Below, in pieces: positions 11,760-22,859 of a stretch of DNA of 64,000 nt (the stretch's first letter is position 1; each line of letters begins with the position of its first letter). Made by a program: the position numbers and the translations under genes. Source of the DNA: Anniella stebbinsi (Eukaryota; Chordata; Lepidosauria; Squamata; Anniellidae); the NCBI GenBank assembly GCA_029215795.1, contig JARDYH010000002.1, forward strand, positions 298,313,973-298,377,972, in the 5' to 3' direction. The notes beneath the pieces are model-generated. The model did not search any database. It had not been told where the DNA came from and saw only the letters and a list, made by a program, of their open reading frames with translations.

Positions 11760-13371
11760 ATTTTATGCACTTAGGTGAAAATAGTAGAATATTAAATTAC
11801 ATAAGCCCTTCCAGGCTGTGCTTGGATATAGCTAAAAATCAGTTTCCAGAAGCACAAAAGTATAAAATATTATTAACTCAAGAAAGGAACTATGCATTCC
11901 GTATGTAAGATGAAAGATGCCTGAAAGGAGCCAATTTAGACTGCAATCTTATACACACTTACTGGGGGGAAGCCCCATTGAACTAGAAGATTGCACTGTC
12001 AACCATGTATATCTGATGTCTGAGTTCATTAACCCAGATCAATTTGACACATGTATTTCTATTCAGATATGAAATATTTTATTCACTCTTGAAAAAGGAA
12101 AGGTTATGTGCCTAGTTTAGGATTCCAGCTAAACCCACTAAACCATTTAATGCTAGAAAGAAATATCTTTTTTGAACCCTATTTTTCCCCTCTTGATTAT
12201 TTATTAAATAAATGTATAACTCATTCTAAACTTTAGGTTTTTGGCAGATGAGCCTAAACTATTAAAATAGTGGAGATTAATATAATAGATGATGGTTTGA
12301 AATATCATAAATGACAACAATAGCAATTCAGCCTTTCCATGATACAGTTCTTAGGATAGAAAGGAGGAAAATAGTGTCCTAAAATACAGCTGGGGCTAGT
12401 GTGGATCAACATGTTACAACCATTGCACATATACCACCAGACATGCACACACACATAAAGCAGAGAGAGAGAGAGAGATTCATCCCTTATGTGGTGCAGG
12501 AGTGTAACACAATGAGCTTTATAATGCTGGGAAGAGGGCAGATGGGGGGGGGGGGGAAGGCCTGCATTGACTCTTTGCTAACCATCCTGAGAACTGAGCT
12601 CACAGCTCACAGAAGAAGAGCAACCTTATGACAGTTAGGAACTGTGTCAATTTCCAATTGCTTTGGAGGCTAGCTAGGTGGAGCTGTCCAACTCTACCCT
12701 GCTGGTATTAAGTAGAATGGTCTATTAAACTATTGCAGTATAAGCCTCAGCTTGTATTTCAACAGCTAAAAGAAGCAAAATGATTAGGCTGCCCACACAG
12801 AACAGTAAAGAATAGTGTTTAGAGTTTCTAAAGCTACCAAGAAATGAAGAATAAACTGCCACACAGTCTTTCCATGTCATGGGTGGGTTTTGTTGCCAAT
12901 TACAACTAATATGTTGGTCTGAAGCAAAGCGACATGAAATTCAACTCTAGCAACAATTGTTATTGTAGACATCTGGCCTCCGGTGTAAGCAGGAAAGCAC
13001 AGGTGATAAAATGAATGTGGAAAGAAGAGTGACAGTAGTGTCTAGCCACTAAAGGTAGATTAAAATCAAGAAATATCCTGTCTGAGCAGAGAAATGCTAT
13101 GACATTATTTTTCCACAGATTCACAGAAAAGCCCACATGCTTCAAATTACAACGTATCCAAAGAAGGGTTTTAACTTGGAAGTAAAAGAAATGTTTACAA
13201 AACTTCCTCCTCTCTTTCCGACAAGCACGTACACATAATGGTAAGTTAGGAATCCTGGCTAAATAAACCACAATGTAAATAAGCTGCACTCTGCTCTACA
13301 CAGCCTGTTTGCTCCTTGCACAACCAAATAAACAAACTAGGAAGGGGAGAGTTCTTTTTTGGTTTGTATGT

Positions 13372-13377
<6 letters not shown>

Positions 13378-13432
<55 letters not shown>

Positions 13433-13457
13433 TCTCTTTGTTTTGTGTGTGTGTGTG
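13378..13457. repeat. (TC)n tract with a nearby (TG)n
   Basis: A long pure CT/TC run to about 13425 is followed by imperfect TTTCTC units and a short GT run at about 13444-13457. The long open frames on both strands here are made of the simple repeat and are not genes. Confidence 0.95.
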
Positions 13458-14629
13458 CTGCTGTTGTAAAATAAATAAAAATATTTGGCATCAGAAATAC
13501 TTGCTGATGTATGCTAGATCTACTTGCAGATCTCCCAGAAAACTGCTGGGAGATCTACCAGTAGATGCAGATCTACCTTCTTCCAACCCCTGCTGCATAT
13601 TATTACTCTGTAAGCATTTTCACCTAGTTTCCAAGAGTGGGTTTAGAACATCAGTCCCAATAATATACATATCACTCAGGAATATACCTATAGTACTAAA
13701 CTGACACTGTAATTACTACATCAAACATTGCAACACCCTTGAGGTATGTGTTACATTTCACTTCAGTCCTGTTACTATAGAGTAAAGTGTTCTGTATGTT
13801 CAAATATATGCCTGGTCGTTTACTGATTTATTTCTCATCTAATTTTGCTAGACATCACTTACCAGAAGCCCTTTTAATGGGTGCTTGGAGAGGCTGTCTA
13901 TCCATTATACTCTTCAAGAAGCTGAGGCAGCATATTCTTTCAAATCCAGGATTTCTTTGGCTCCCATCCAATGCTCAATCAAGTGTTAATGTATTTTAAA
14001 ATCCAGCTCTTCCACAGTAGATAAGCGGTGCTGAATATATGCGAGAACATATTTATGCCAGAGAGAATCTCCACAGAAATTGACCTGGGGAATGATAACT
14101 TATTTCTAGGAAGGGAGGAATGGTTTCACCATCAATGCTTAGTACAACAAATATTGAAACAACTGGAAACTTTGTACTTTTCAAAAATAAAAGCATACCA
14201 TACAACACAATTTTGCCCTCCAATAACTTTTAAAAATATATAGATATTGAAAAGGGGGGGCCTTTCACAATTCTGAAATAAAATATGAATATGAGAAATA
14301 TGTGAACTGTTCTCAAAGAAGAGATGAGAACAGAAATGGATATATGCATACAAATTATCTCTAAATAATTGCTCCCACTTCCAGAAACATTCCCTGAGTG
14401 GAGTTCCGCTTCTGGAATGCTCCTGCTGGTGGAAAGAAGGCAACTTTTCCTAATCCCCACTTCCCCATGCAGCCCTTGTACCCACCAAAATCTGCCCTAG
14501 TAGGTATGGGGACCCTCTGCAACAGCATGGGAGGTGGCACTGGTGTCCATCTGTGAGCCTCACATCTTCAGCCAGGTATTATTATATAAACATTTAATAA
14601 AAACAACTTTTATCTATAGTTGATGAATG

Positions 14630-15690
14630 TAATTTGTCCCAGAGACTTGTGCGAGAGATTGAGTCAAATGTGGCTTTCAAATCAATAAAAGCTGCATATA
14701 GCACACTGTCTGAATTCTTAGCATATTTATCAATGAAAAGGGCTAGTACAAAGCAGTAGTCTATGTGGATCTGCTTTGTCTAAAACCCTGCTTGCTCATC
14801 AGCTAGAATAGCTTCCTCAGTTAACCAATCAATTAGCTTGTTGTAAAGATGCTTTGCGCAAGTTTGCTAACAAACTAATTGGGCAGTAATTTTCTGGATC
14901 AGATTTTTTTAAAAAAATATAGGGACAACTACCGCTGTGCCCCAAACCTCAGGCAGTAGCCCCGTTGAATCATTAAATAAAAACACTACTGCCAGAAGCG
15001 AAGCCCACCAGTTAGTACTGGATTTCAGAAATTCCAGGAGTAAAAAGTCTATGCCTGGTGCTTTATTACATTTTAGCTGAAGAATAAGATTCTTAACTTC
15101 AGTTAAAGATATTGGTGGCCACGCTGGTAAATTTGACATGCTGTTATTTTACATCATTATCATGGTCAAAATATAGTGAATCGTAATATTGCATCCATTT
15201 ATTAGGCCCAATCGTGCACACTGGAGCCATGCATGCATTCTCTAGTAGACCTGATATTGTGCACCAGAAGACGCAAATGCCCGTCATGGGAAGCCTTTAT
15301 TAACATTTGCCAGGCGTGTTTTTCAGCTTGCTGTTTTGTTTTGTTTTTTCCTTATCTGAAGTTTATACTTTTGCCTAAGGGAAACATTCTCAGTGGTCAA
15401 AAGTCCTGAGTTAGAGTTCTTATATTTGCGATAAATTCTCTTCAGCTGACTTTTAGCCTCTTTGCACTGTCAAACCAGCTAGAGGATACTAAGGTTCTTC
15501 TTGAGCCACTATTCCTAATCTTATTCCTCAATTGGTCTTGCCACCTATCAGTCAGGATTTTAAATAAATTCACGGTCAGAGTAGCAGAGATGGCTGAAAC
15601 AATAGCAGCATGAATGGTCATTAGATCCTCCATATGAGCCACTTCCACCAGCAGAATCCTTCCACTGGATCAAAAGCCTTCTGTTTGCAG
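14630..15690 (-). pseudogene. Non-LTR retrotransposon reverse transcriptase fragment
   Basis: On the minus strand, 15139 back to 14909 encodes an open piece with 'EVKNLILQLKCNKAPGID' and 'LLPEVWGTAVVVPIFF', the start of a LINE reverse transcriptase. In other frames towards 14630 one reads 'YCPISLL' and 'AAFIDLKATFDSI', which contains the motif A aspartate. Upstream (15648-15442) is 'SSWFDSAKRLKVS', typical of the endonuclease-RT linker. Frameshifts and stops separate the parts, and both the 5' and 3' portions are missing. It is not the L1 or L2 type seen elsewhere in the window. I cannot fix its clade; I- or Vingi-like is a guess. Confidence 0.7.
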
Positions 15691-16479
15691 TAGATGAATC
15701 TAGAAAACTTGGCCCCTGCTACAGCTCCCTGCACACACATATCCAAGGTTGCTTCTGAGTGTCAAGGGAGCCTCTCTGGAATAGCATTCAATGGGATGGA
15801 GTTATGATGCAGAACCCAAGAATTGGGAGAGTTCATCTGGGCTGCATTGCAGAAGTGGAAGTGCATTTGTTAATAGAATATTGAACTTCTATCAAGAGAG
15901 CTCTATACCTGAAATCCTTTTCAGGTGCCCTAGAATGACCTTTAGCTAATAAACATTCAGCCTAATCTACCTCATAAGGCTGTTGTGAGGATCAATTCTG
16001 GCCTCCATAGAAAAACTGTATGATACAAATCTGATCAATACAATAGATCAATCATAAATACTCAAGTAAGTAACCCCCATCCATTATTACATTACAAATT
16101 TGGTGTATTTAAACATCCACATACTAGCATATGAGGAGTTTATGGTACACAGTCAAACCATTAGCATACTTCCTGACAATTTTGCAGAAAAGGAGAAGCA
16201 AATAAACCAGGTAGTGGATAATAAATATAAAAGGGCACATAAACAGTTTATGATGGAGCCTTTTCTACTCATGACAGTAATAGAAATCTAAAACCCTATT
16301 ATGGGAACACTCTTGTAATATGTATAGGTAATTTGTGATTGAATGCAAAATCAAAGCCAACTATAAACATTATGAAATAATCTATGGAGAGAAAATACTT
16401 ATTTTAATATAGCATTGTTTTGGGGAGGGGGGAATAAGCTGCCTCATTATCTTGTGGTACATAGTGCAATTTGGATGTT
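15690..16479. other. No recognised feature
   Basis: AT-rich sequence without a recognisable repeat, exon or inverted structure. Confidence 0.4.
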
Positions 16480-16869
16480 TTGTTATTTTCGAGGATGAAA
16501 AAGTGGTGAGGAAAAACCCTGCCTTGTCACTGAGGTCATTGGAGGGCATGCTCCTGGTGGTTCCACATGGACCTTTGGTCTGACTGAAATCCACCAGGAG
16601 AAGAGCCTTTAGTGTGGTGGCTCCTTCTCTTTGGAACTCCCTGCCCCTGGAGGTAAAGCAGGCACCAATACTATGCTGCTTCCGGCTCCTCCTGAAAACA
16701 ACTCTCTTCCAGGAAGCATTCCTCAGCTGACCAGCCACTGTTTTTATTGGTCCGTTGTTTTAAATTGAACAATTTTAATTTGCTGTTTTTAATTTTCTTT
16801 CTTTTCTTCTGCTTCATTCCTATGTGCTTTTCTGAAATCTATTTTAGATATGGAGCGGTACATAAATAT

Positions 16870-16903
<34 letters not shown>
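16480..16903 (+). mobile_element. L2-like LINE 3' end with (GAT)n tail
   Basis: The plus strand around 16617 reads as the end of an L2 ORF2: 'VAPSLWNSLPLEVKQAP' followed by a degraded 'FRLLLKTTLFQEAF' block. A T-rich 3' UTR, 'agatatggagcggtac' and a terminal GAT repeat (16870-16903) follow. The 5' boundary is approximate. Confidence 0.7.
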
Positions 16904-17121
16904 AATTGCAAACACACCAAGAAAGTTGATGAGATTTATCCATGAAAAATGAATAGCAGGATTGCACTCATTTTCTTTGGAATATTTTAATCTCATGTAA
17001 ATAAATAATCTTATTCTGTAGTAAAATTAATTTTACAAGGATAATTTCCAAAAGTGCACTGTTCCTATTCTGCCACTGTCTGGTACCACTGTGTACATCA
17101 GAACTTGTTATGCTAATTGCA

Positions 17122-17437
17122 TAATAATAATAATAATTCTTACCCGCCTCTCCCTCCAGATTGAGGCAGGGAACAACATCATTACAAACACTATAAAATA
17201 CATAAAACTGATTAAAAGCATATAAAATTAATACATTATTAAAATATCAACAAAGTCTTAAAATTTGACTGGGTAGGCCTACCGGAAGAGATCAGTCTTT
17301 ATAGCTCTTTTAATTCTTGAAGACTGGTGAGTTGGTAGATCTCTCCCAGCAGGTCATTCCACAGTCTGGGAGCGGCAGAAGAGAAGGTCCTCTGGGTAAC
17401 AGTTGTCAGCCTAGTCTTGGCCGACTGTAGTAAATTC
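17122..17437 (-). mobile_element. L2-type LINE, segment 1 (3' end), split by a hAT insertion
   Basis: It starts with an AAT-repeat tail and the 'cttacccgcctctccctcc' 3' UTR. It runs to GTAAATTC at 17430-17437, where hAT copy B is inserted, and resumes at 18454. Confidence 0.75.
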
Positions 17438-17713
17438 TAGGGATGTGCATGGCCGAAATTATCATATCGTATCATTATCAGAAATTCCGATATAAAAAAA
17501 TTTCAGGTCCGATCATATTGGGGGGTACCCGGATTTGATCGGATCTGATATCCGATAAATATCGGAAGTTCCGATATGATAACAGAGTTTTCCCCATAGG
17601 TTTGCATTGGGGGAAAGAAAGCTTTCCCCCAATGCAAGTCTATGGGGAAAAACACTGGGCCGGCACTCCCTCCCTCCCCCCACTCACGCTCCTTACCCGT
17701 CGCTGCTGCCGCC

Positions 17714-17765
17714 ACCCCATACTACTGCTTAACAGGCTTTCCGGCCTGTTTAGCAGTAGTATGGG
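17714..17765. repeat. 52-bp near-perfect palindrome
   Basis: CCCCATACTACTGCTTAACA is mirrored by TGTTTAGCAGTAGTATGGGG with a short centre. A related hairpin (CTACTGATAAACAGGCC and its inverse) occurs in hAT copy C near 27056-27100. Confidence 0.85.
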
Positions 17766-17888
17766 GTGGCAGCGGCAGCAGGGAAGGCCGCAGGTAAGGA
17801 GCATGAGAGAGGGGGAGGGAGAGGTCCCCTTTACCTGGGCCTTCCCAGCTGCCGTCTGCTGCCGTCCACTGCCACCCGCTGCTCCAGA

Positions 17889-18240
17889 CTACTGAGAACT
17901 AGGCTTTGCAGCCTAGTTCTCAGTAGAGCTATGATGCTCCGGGTGACGTCATCACCCGGCACGTCGTCACTCTACTGCAAACTAGGCCGCAAAATCAAGT
18001 TCTCAGTGGTCTGGAGCAGCAGACAGCAGTGGACGGCAGCAGGGAAGGCCCAGGTAAGGAGCACGAGGGGGAGGGAGGGCCTTAACTCGGCCTTCCCCGC
18101 TGCTGTCCATTGCTCCGGACTACTGAGAACTAGGCTTTGTGGCCTAGTTCTCAGTAGAGCTATGATGCTCCGGGTGACATCATCACCCGGCGCATTGTTG
18201 CTCTACTGAGAACTAAGCTGCAAAGCCTAGTTCTCAGTAG
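17889..18240. repeat. Hairpin cluster inside hAT copy B
   Basis: CTACTGAGAACTAGGC and its reverse complement, with a 4-6-base loop, form hairpins at 17889-17926, 18120-18157 and 18203-18240. A decayed fourth lies near 17972-18009. Between members are copies of 'tgatgctccgggtgac' followed by 'gtcatcacccgg'. The whole block looks like internal tandem and inverted duplication of one unit. Confidence 0.85.
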
Positions 18241-18453
18241 TCCAGAGCAGCAGGCAGCAGCAGGGGGGAGGGAGGGCCGGCCCTAAAATGGCAATCCGAA
18301 TATCTGATATGTCCAATAGTTATCGGACATATGGATTTCGGATCCGATCAAATAGGGCCTCCAGGAATATGTATCATTCTCATTAATCAGATGTCCAATA
18401 ATGACCTTAACAGTTCGTTATCGGACATCGGAACGATACGATATACATCCCTA

Positions 18454-18655
18454 GTAAATTCTTCCAAGAGGACCTGTGCGTGCGAGGCAGATTATATGGG
18501 AGAAGGCGATCCCGCAGGTAACCTGGACCCAAACCATGTAGGGCTTTAAAGGTAATAACTAACACTTTGTACTTCACCTGGAAACAAATTGGCAGCCAGT
18601 GGAGTGATTTTAAAGCTGGTGTAATATGGTCATCCCTAGGTGTACTGGTAACCAA
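18454..18655 (-). pseudogene. L2-type LINE, segment 2 (end of ORF2)
   Basis: The minus strand encodes 'ALKSLHWLPICFQVKYKV' followed by 'LVITFKALHGLGPGYLRD', the well-known L2 block near the carboxyl end of the reverse transcriptase protein. It continues segment 1 and is separated from segment 3 by a SINE. Confidence 0.85.
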
Positions 18656-18658
18656 CTA

Positions 18659-18888
18659 GTGTGGTGTAGTGGTTAGAGTGTTGGACTGGGAGTTGGGAGA
18701 TCCGGGTTCTGGTCTCCACTCAGCCATGGAAGCTCACTCGGTGACTTTGGGCCAGTCACAGACTCTCAGCCCAACCTACCTCACAGGGTTGTTGTTGTGA
18801 GGATAAAACGGAGAGGAGGATTATGTATGCCGCCTTGGGTTCCTTGGAGGGAAAAAGACAGGATATAAATGCAATAAATAAATAAATA
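18659..18888 (+). mobile_element. MIR/CORE-type tRNA-derived SINE
   Basis: The head has a pol III A-box-like 'tggtgtagtggttagagtg' and a B-box-like 'ggttctggtctccac'. The body is the CORE/MIR sequence 'gactttgggccagtcac' with 'ctacctcacagggttgttg', and the tail is L2-like ending in AAAT repeats. It is inserted into the L2 copy. Confidence 0.85.
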
Positions 18889-19240
18889 GTTGAAATTTCC
18901 AGACTAGGCACAGAGGTAGCCCTATGTACAGCACATTGTAGAAGTCGAGCCTTGAAGTTACCAGTGCGTGCACTACCATCTTTAGGTCTTCCAACTCTAG
19001 GAAGGGGCACAGCTGGCGTATCAGCCGAAGCTGATAGTAGGCACTCCTGGCAGTCGCATCTATCTGAGCTGTCATTTGGAGCAACGGATCCAGGAGCACC
19101 CCCAAGCTGCGGACACAGCCTTTCAGGGGGAGTGTAACCCCATCCAGAACTGGTTGACACACCTCCAAACCCAGGTTGGGGCCTTTAACAGTAAGCACTT
19201 CCATCTTGTCTGGATTCAGTTTTTTATTTTACTCTAGTGT
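18889..19240 (-). pseudogene. L2-type LINE, segment 3 (ORF2)
   Basis: The minus strand encodes 'MEVLTVKGPNLGLEV', then 'SLGVLLDPLLQMTAQIDA' and 'VVHALVTSRLDFYNVLYIGL', the L2 reverse transcriptase carboxyl region. Together with segments 1 and 2 this is one LINE copy, 5' truncated near 19240. It is the oldest element in this nest, as both the hAT element and the SINE interrupt it. Confidence 0.85.
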
Positions 19241-19852
19241 AAGTGCACATAGATCCTTTTCAGATCAGAACCACTATGCAACAGGAGGAAAGGGCTAAAC
19301 TTCCTCAGCTAACCCTCCACTGCATGCTACACAGTTACTGTTACTGTAACATACCATTTGGTTCTCAGTAAAATTCTATGGGAGGAGTCAGACTTGACCA
19401 AGTCTCTTAAAATAATACATTTCAGATTTGAATTGAAATTCAAATTACTGTTTTACTGAGTCTGAACAGGCTGCATATGTGAAGCAAGACCCCAAGGAGT
19501 GTTGTACAGCAGCAGCATGTTTCATTGATCACAATTGAAGATGTTGTCTATGGCAGGATATGAATGAAAGAGCAAAAAGAGACATCCAGGAAATGATTTA
19601 TTATTCCTGCCTCCACAGCTAATGGCTACTACTCATTTTGCTCCAATCCTGATTAATAAATAATGTAGCTATTTTGAGTATGTGGTTCCTCCCCCCTGAA
19701 ATGTGACCTGTATTGTCCCATTTTCAGTCTGGTTTAATAACATGTACAAACAGAATACTGTTCAGAGATAAAAGCCTGATTGCCAAGCTCTGCATGGCAC
19801 TGACAGTACAGTATAAGATCAGGGTTTAAAATGTATTCAGACAGGGTTACAT
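19241..19852. other. No recognised feature
   Basis: AT-rich sequence; nothing recognised. Confidence 0.4.
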
Positions 19853-19855
19853 TTA

Positions 19856-21238
19856 GGGCATCTTCAGATGGAACATTTTCTCCCACGATTTACCACTTCT
19901 TCCTGTTCTGGATTCTTTTCAGGATTTAAACGAGGTCTTTATACAGCCATTTTTGTTCTTTTTATGCATAATGCTATATGCCATTTGCAAGAGTGGATGG
20001 AGCCTTGCAGGATGTTATCAGTTGTGCATCCCTCTGGCATAGCCTTTCCCCTCTCTCGGCATTAAATGAAACACTTCCTCACAAGTTGAGATGTCTGCAT
20101 CATTGGAGATCTGCCCTCCCCCCATGCAAGTCAGTTATGTCCCTGTAAAAGCAACAGTAACATTTTTCTCATTTTGTTTATACAGCAGGAGAAGGGAATG
20201 TGTTGAAGGGGGTTACACTTCTCTCCTGTGTGTGTGTGTGTGCATGTGCAAGGGGATTGAATAGAAAGGGCTAAAAGTTTTCTGGACAGCATGTGCAGAG
20301 CAGCCCCTACCCCATTGCTAAACTCTGATTTTTCACAAGTTCAGAAGACATCTTCAGAAATCCACCTCCCCCATCCCCACATACAAATCAGTATTGTCCC
20401 TGTAAGAGCGTCTTTGCTGCTATGACCATGCTTCCCAGTCATGCAATTTCCCTCCCATCTGAATACACTCTAAGATGGGTGGGGGGATCACGCTGCCCTA
20501 CCATTGCTTCTCCACTGTCGCTTTTATTGCTCAATACTTTCTCTTTCTCAGAGAGAGGAAAGAGGAAGTAAACAACATGCATGTGGCGCTTTCAGTGGGC
20601 TGTTTTTATTGAGCCACTTCTCCGGCACACAGCAGGTTCCATCTCTAAAAATAATTCGGATTTACCGGGGTCTTTTTTTGTCACGGGAAGAAGGCTAGAA
20701 GGTGCAGAAGACGCACAGGAGGTGAACGACATCGTGAATAAGACCCACGAAAATCCATGAGTGCCCAATAACAAGTGTGCAATAAAATGCTTGTCTGATG
20801 ACGCTCTTTAAGCAACATTGACATTTTTCTTGTTTGAGTAGGGGGATTAAATGAAACGTGTTGCATCTGCTCATGTCCATTGCAACCACCATTCCCTCCC
20901 CATTGCCCATCTGCTTAGGCATTACTGAAATACAGAGCTGAGCAGGAGCGGAGAGGCGGAAGGAGACACTCCTAACTGATCCTCATCAGTACTGACGTCA
21001 ATCAGTGCTGACGTCAATGCTGTACTGCCCAACATCCGCCCAACACAAAGCAGGGCATAGCGCAATGGAAGAATTACATGGGAAAACAACGCCGGTTTCA
21101 TCACATGACCACCAAAAAAATACCATATTTTTCCCATAGCAAAATAACATGTAAAAAAGGGAGGGGACATGAGATAACAACTACACCAGTGACCAAACCA
21201 TGATGGTGGCATGAAAAAATGCCCGTCTGAAGATGCCC
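19856..21238. mobile_element. PIF/Harbinger-like non-autonomous element
   Basis: The left end GGGCATCTTCAGATGG and the right end, complemented, GGGCATCTTCAGACGG are inverted repeats. TTA flanks both sides (19853-19855 and 21239-21241), the usual Harbinger target. The 1.38-kb interior has no transposase. A block at 20490-20815 is shared with the MITE at 29801-30129 and, inverted, with 4679-5026, so these are size variants of one family. Two perfect TGACGTCA sites lie at 20993 and 21009. Confidence 0.85.
20993..21016. promoter_or_regulatory. Pair of perfect CRE/ATF consensus sites
   Basis: TGACGTCA occurs at 20993-21000 and again at 21009-21016, within a short tandem 'agtactgacgtcaatc'. The match to the CREB/ATF palindrome is exact. 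Function is inferred only: it lies in a transposon, far from any gene visible here. Confidence 0.45.
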
Positions 21239-21241
21239 TTA

Positions 21242-22720
21242 GACAGGGTTGGAGTGTCAATGTTTTGTAAATCACAAGTGGAGTAACACAAAGCCTGTTT
21301 CTTTTCACGTTTGTATTAACACATAGTTACACATACTTGTCAGGCAAAATTGGCTATTGATTTCCTTCTCTGAATAGTTCCCATGTCTATTATTTAGGTA
21401 TCATATAATTATTATTACCCAACAATAGAACCCATCACTAATGTCAGCTTCAAAGCAGAACTGTGCTTATTCTGCTTTATACAGTGACAATGCATGATTC
21501 ATATAGCTATTATATTTCCACAGCAACTACTAGTGAATTTCATTGCAAAGCTTCCAAAAGGGACATAGAAGAAAAATACCTAGCTGAACATTCTTTGTCA
21601 TCCAACCCAGCTCTCCAAAGCAAGCCTTTAATAAGAGAAACTGGCTGCATTTGGCCATAATGATAGTTATGTGAATAAGCCTGGGTGAGCCCTGGGGTTA
21701 GGTACTCCCCCTCCCCTCATCCAGCATGCTTCTGAAGAGATTAGCAGCTTTCGTTACTTTTTTTGACTAAATAGTTTAGCACTGTGTCCAAACCTAAACA
21801 AATGGTTTAGAGATCTTAACTATGGTTTAGAGAAACAAACTAACAAACTATGGTTTACAAAGCTGGCTTGTTTCAATAAACCATAGTTAAATTTAATCAC
21901 ACTTTGGGACTCAGACATAAGATTAAAATATAGTTAATTAAAAATGGAAGCGAAAGCTTCCAGTCTCCTTGTGGCACCAGAAGAAATGAACGAAAGGGGT
22001 GAGTGCAGAAGCCCTAGTCTTTTTCATGCAATGTAATGTTCATGTAATAAGCCTTGTCAATCCCTCCTTTCAAAGTCCCAAACGGTGATAGATCCAAACA
22101 GGGAGGGTGTCAGGCCTTGCGTTGAAAGATGAACCTAGCAACGCTCTTCAACTTTGTCCCCCCGCTTATAAATGGAGGCATGGCCTGTTCAAAGCCACTT
22201 GACAGGACCTGTGGCCTATAAATCATGCCCATGTGCCAAGAGGGTGGCATTTCTCAACCCACTAAGATGATGCTACAATTTGAGTGACTCCTTCAACAAG
22301 TGGGCCCCCCACCTCTCAGGTTCCCAGGGAAACCTTTAGAGCTTCAAGGCCATGGCAGGGAGTGAGAGAGCTACTCCCGTGGAAAACTCTGACAGAGATA
22401 AGTTTGCAGAGACAGCCGCCTCTTCACGGTGCCGGGAGCACTGCGCAGTGGCGGTGCCCACCAGTGCGCTGCACAGTGATGCTCCTTCCAGTGAACTACA
22501 CCAGAGGGCGCCACGGCAGCTTGTCCTGGTGCCATTGGCGCTGCCACACGCGAGGCTGCCCGGCAGCAGCTGGAGGGGCGGCAGGGAGCATCAGCAACCC
22601 TACTCTAAAGTGTTTTTTGTTTATTTTGTTTTTAAAATGGGATGGGGAGAGGACTTCAGAGGCGGTGCACCGACCTTATGGCTCACTGCTCCATCCCCTT
22701 CCTTGGCCAGCTCGCTCTGC
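21242..22720. other. Unresolved sequence, CpG-rich in the middle
   Basis: Near 21775-21935 there is loosely inverted 'aaccatagtt' and 'aactatggttt' text, perhaps an old fold-back element. From about 22300 to 22600 the sequence is rich in GC and CpG and two overlapping frames of 157 and 170 codons are open. Neither shows domains or biased composition beyond GC-richness, so I do not call a gene. Confidence 0.4.
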
Positions 22721-22721
22721 T

Positions 22722-22843
22722 CTAAAAAAAGTCAGGGTAAATGCCCGACTTTTTTAGTGCGGAGCAAAGCCCCTTTGCCCCTAGATGGCTTTGCACTGGC
22801 GACAGAGTCATGTAACCCAACTGCCGCCAGTGCAAAGCCATCT
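22722..22843. repeat. Two adjacent hairpins
   Basis: CTAAAAAAAGTC at 22722 faces GACTTTTTTAG at 22747. Then AGATGGCTTTGCACTGGCG at 22783-22801 is exactly mirrored at 22825-22843, giving perfect 19-bp arms. They probably belong to a decayed fold-back DNA element. Confidence 0.75.
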
Positions 22844-22859
22844 CAATGGAAAGTGTCTG

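Larger units (their letters stand above)
10020..14629. other. Long AT-rich, apparently unique stretch
   Basis: I recognise only simple repeats: TG/TA at 11710-11759, GA near 12461-12477, a G-run at 12544-12556 and a large TC tract near 13378-13438. There is also a hairpin near 13529-13560 (GATCTCCCAG and CTGGGAGATC) and a short old repeat piece near 11938-12000. No exon-like frame with family similarity is visible. Some of this could be conserved non-coding sequence, which cannot be judged without comparison. Confidence 0.45.
17438..18453. mobile_element. Non-autonomous hAT-type element, copy B (hairpin type)
   Basis: The ends TAGGGATGTGCATGG and TATACATCCCTA are inverted. GTAAATTC flanks both sides exactly (17430-17437 and 18454-18461), and removing the element restores a continuous L2 sequence. 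Just inside the ends are runs related to 'ccgatatc' and 'tccgata'. The middle is GC-rich and packed with hairpins: a nearly perfect 52-bp one at 17714-17765 and 38-bp ones at 17889-17926, 18120-18157 and 18203-18240. It has no transposase; open frames across it are by-products of GC-richness. Confidence 0.9.

Noticed and set aside
13246..13704. Open frames on both strands around a Ser/Leu or Arg/Glu run
   Set aside because: They are translations of the (TC)n microsatellite.
17766..18209. 147-codon open frame
   Set aside because: It runs through the GC-rich hairpin cluster of hAT copy B and repeats its own residues because the DNA repeats. It is not a protein.
18659..18888. A functional tRNA gene in the SINE heads
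   Set aside because: A- and B-box-like sequences are present, but no cloverleaf can be formed and the CORE/MIR body follows directly.
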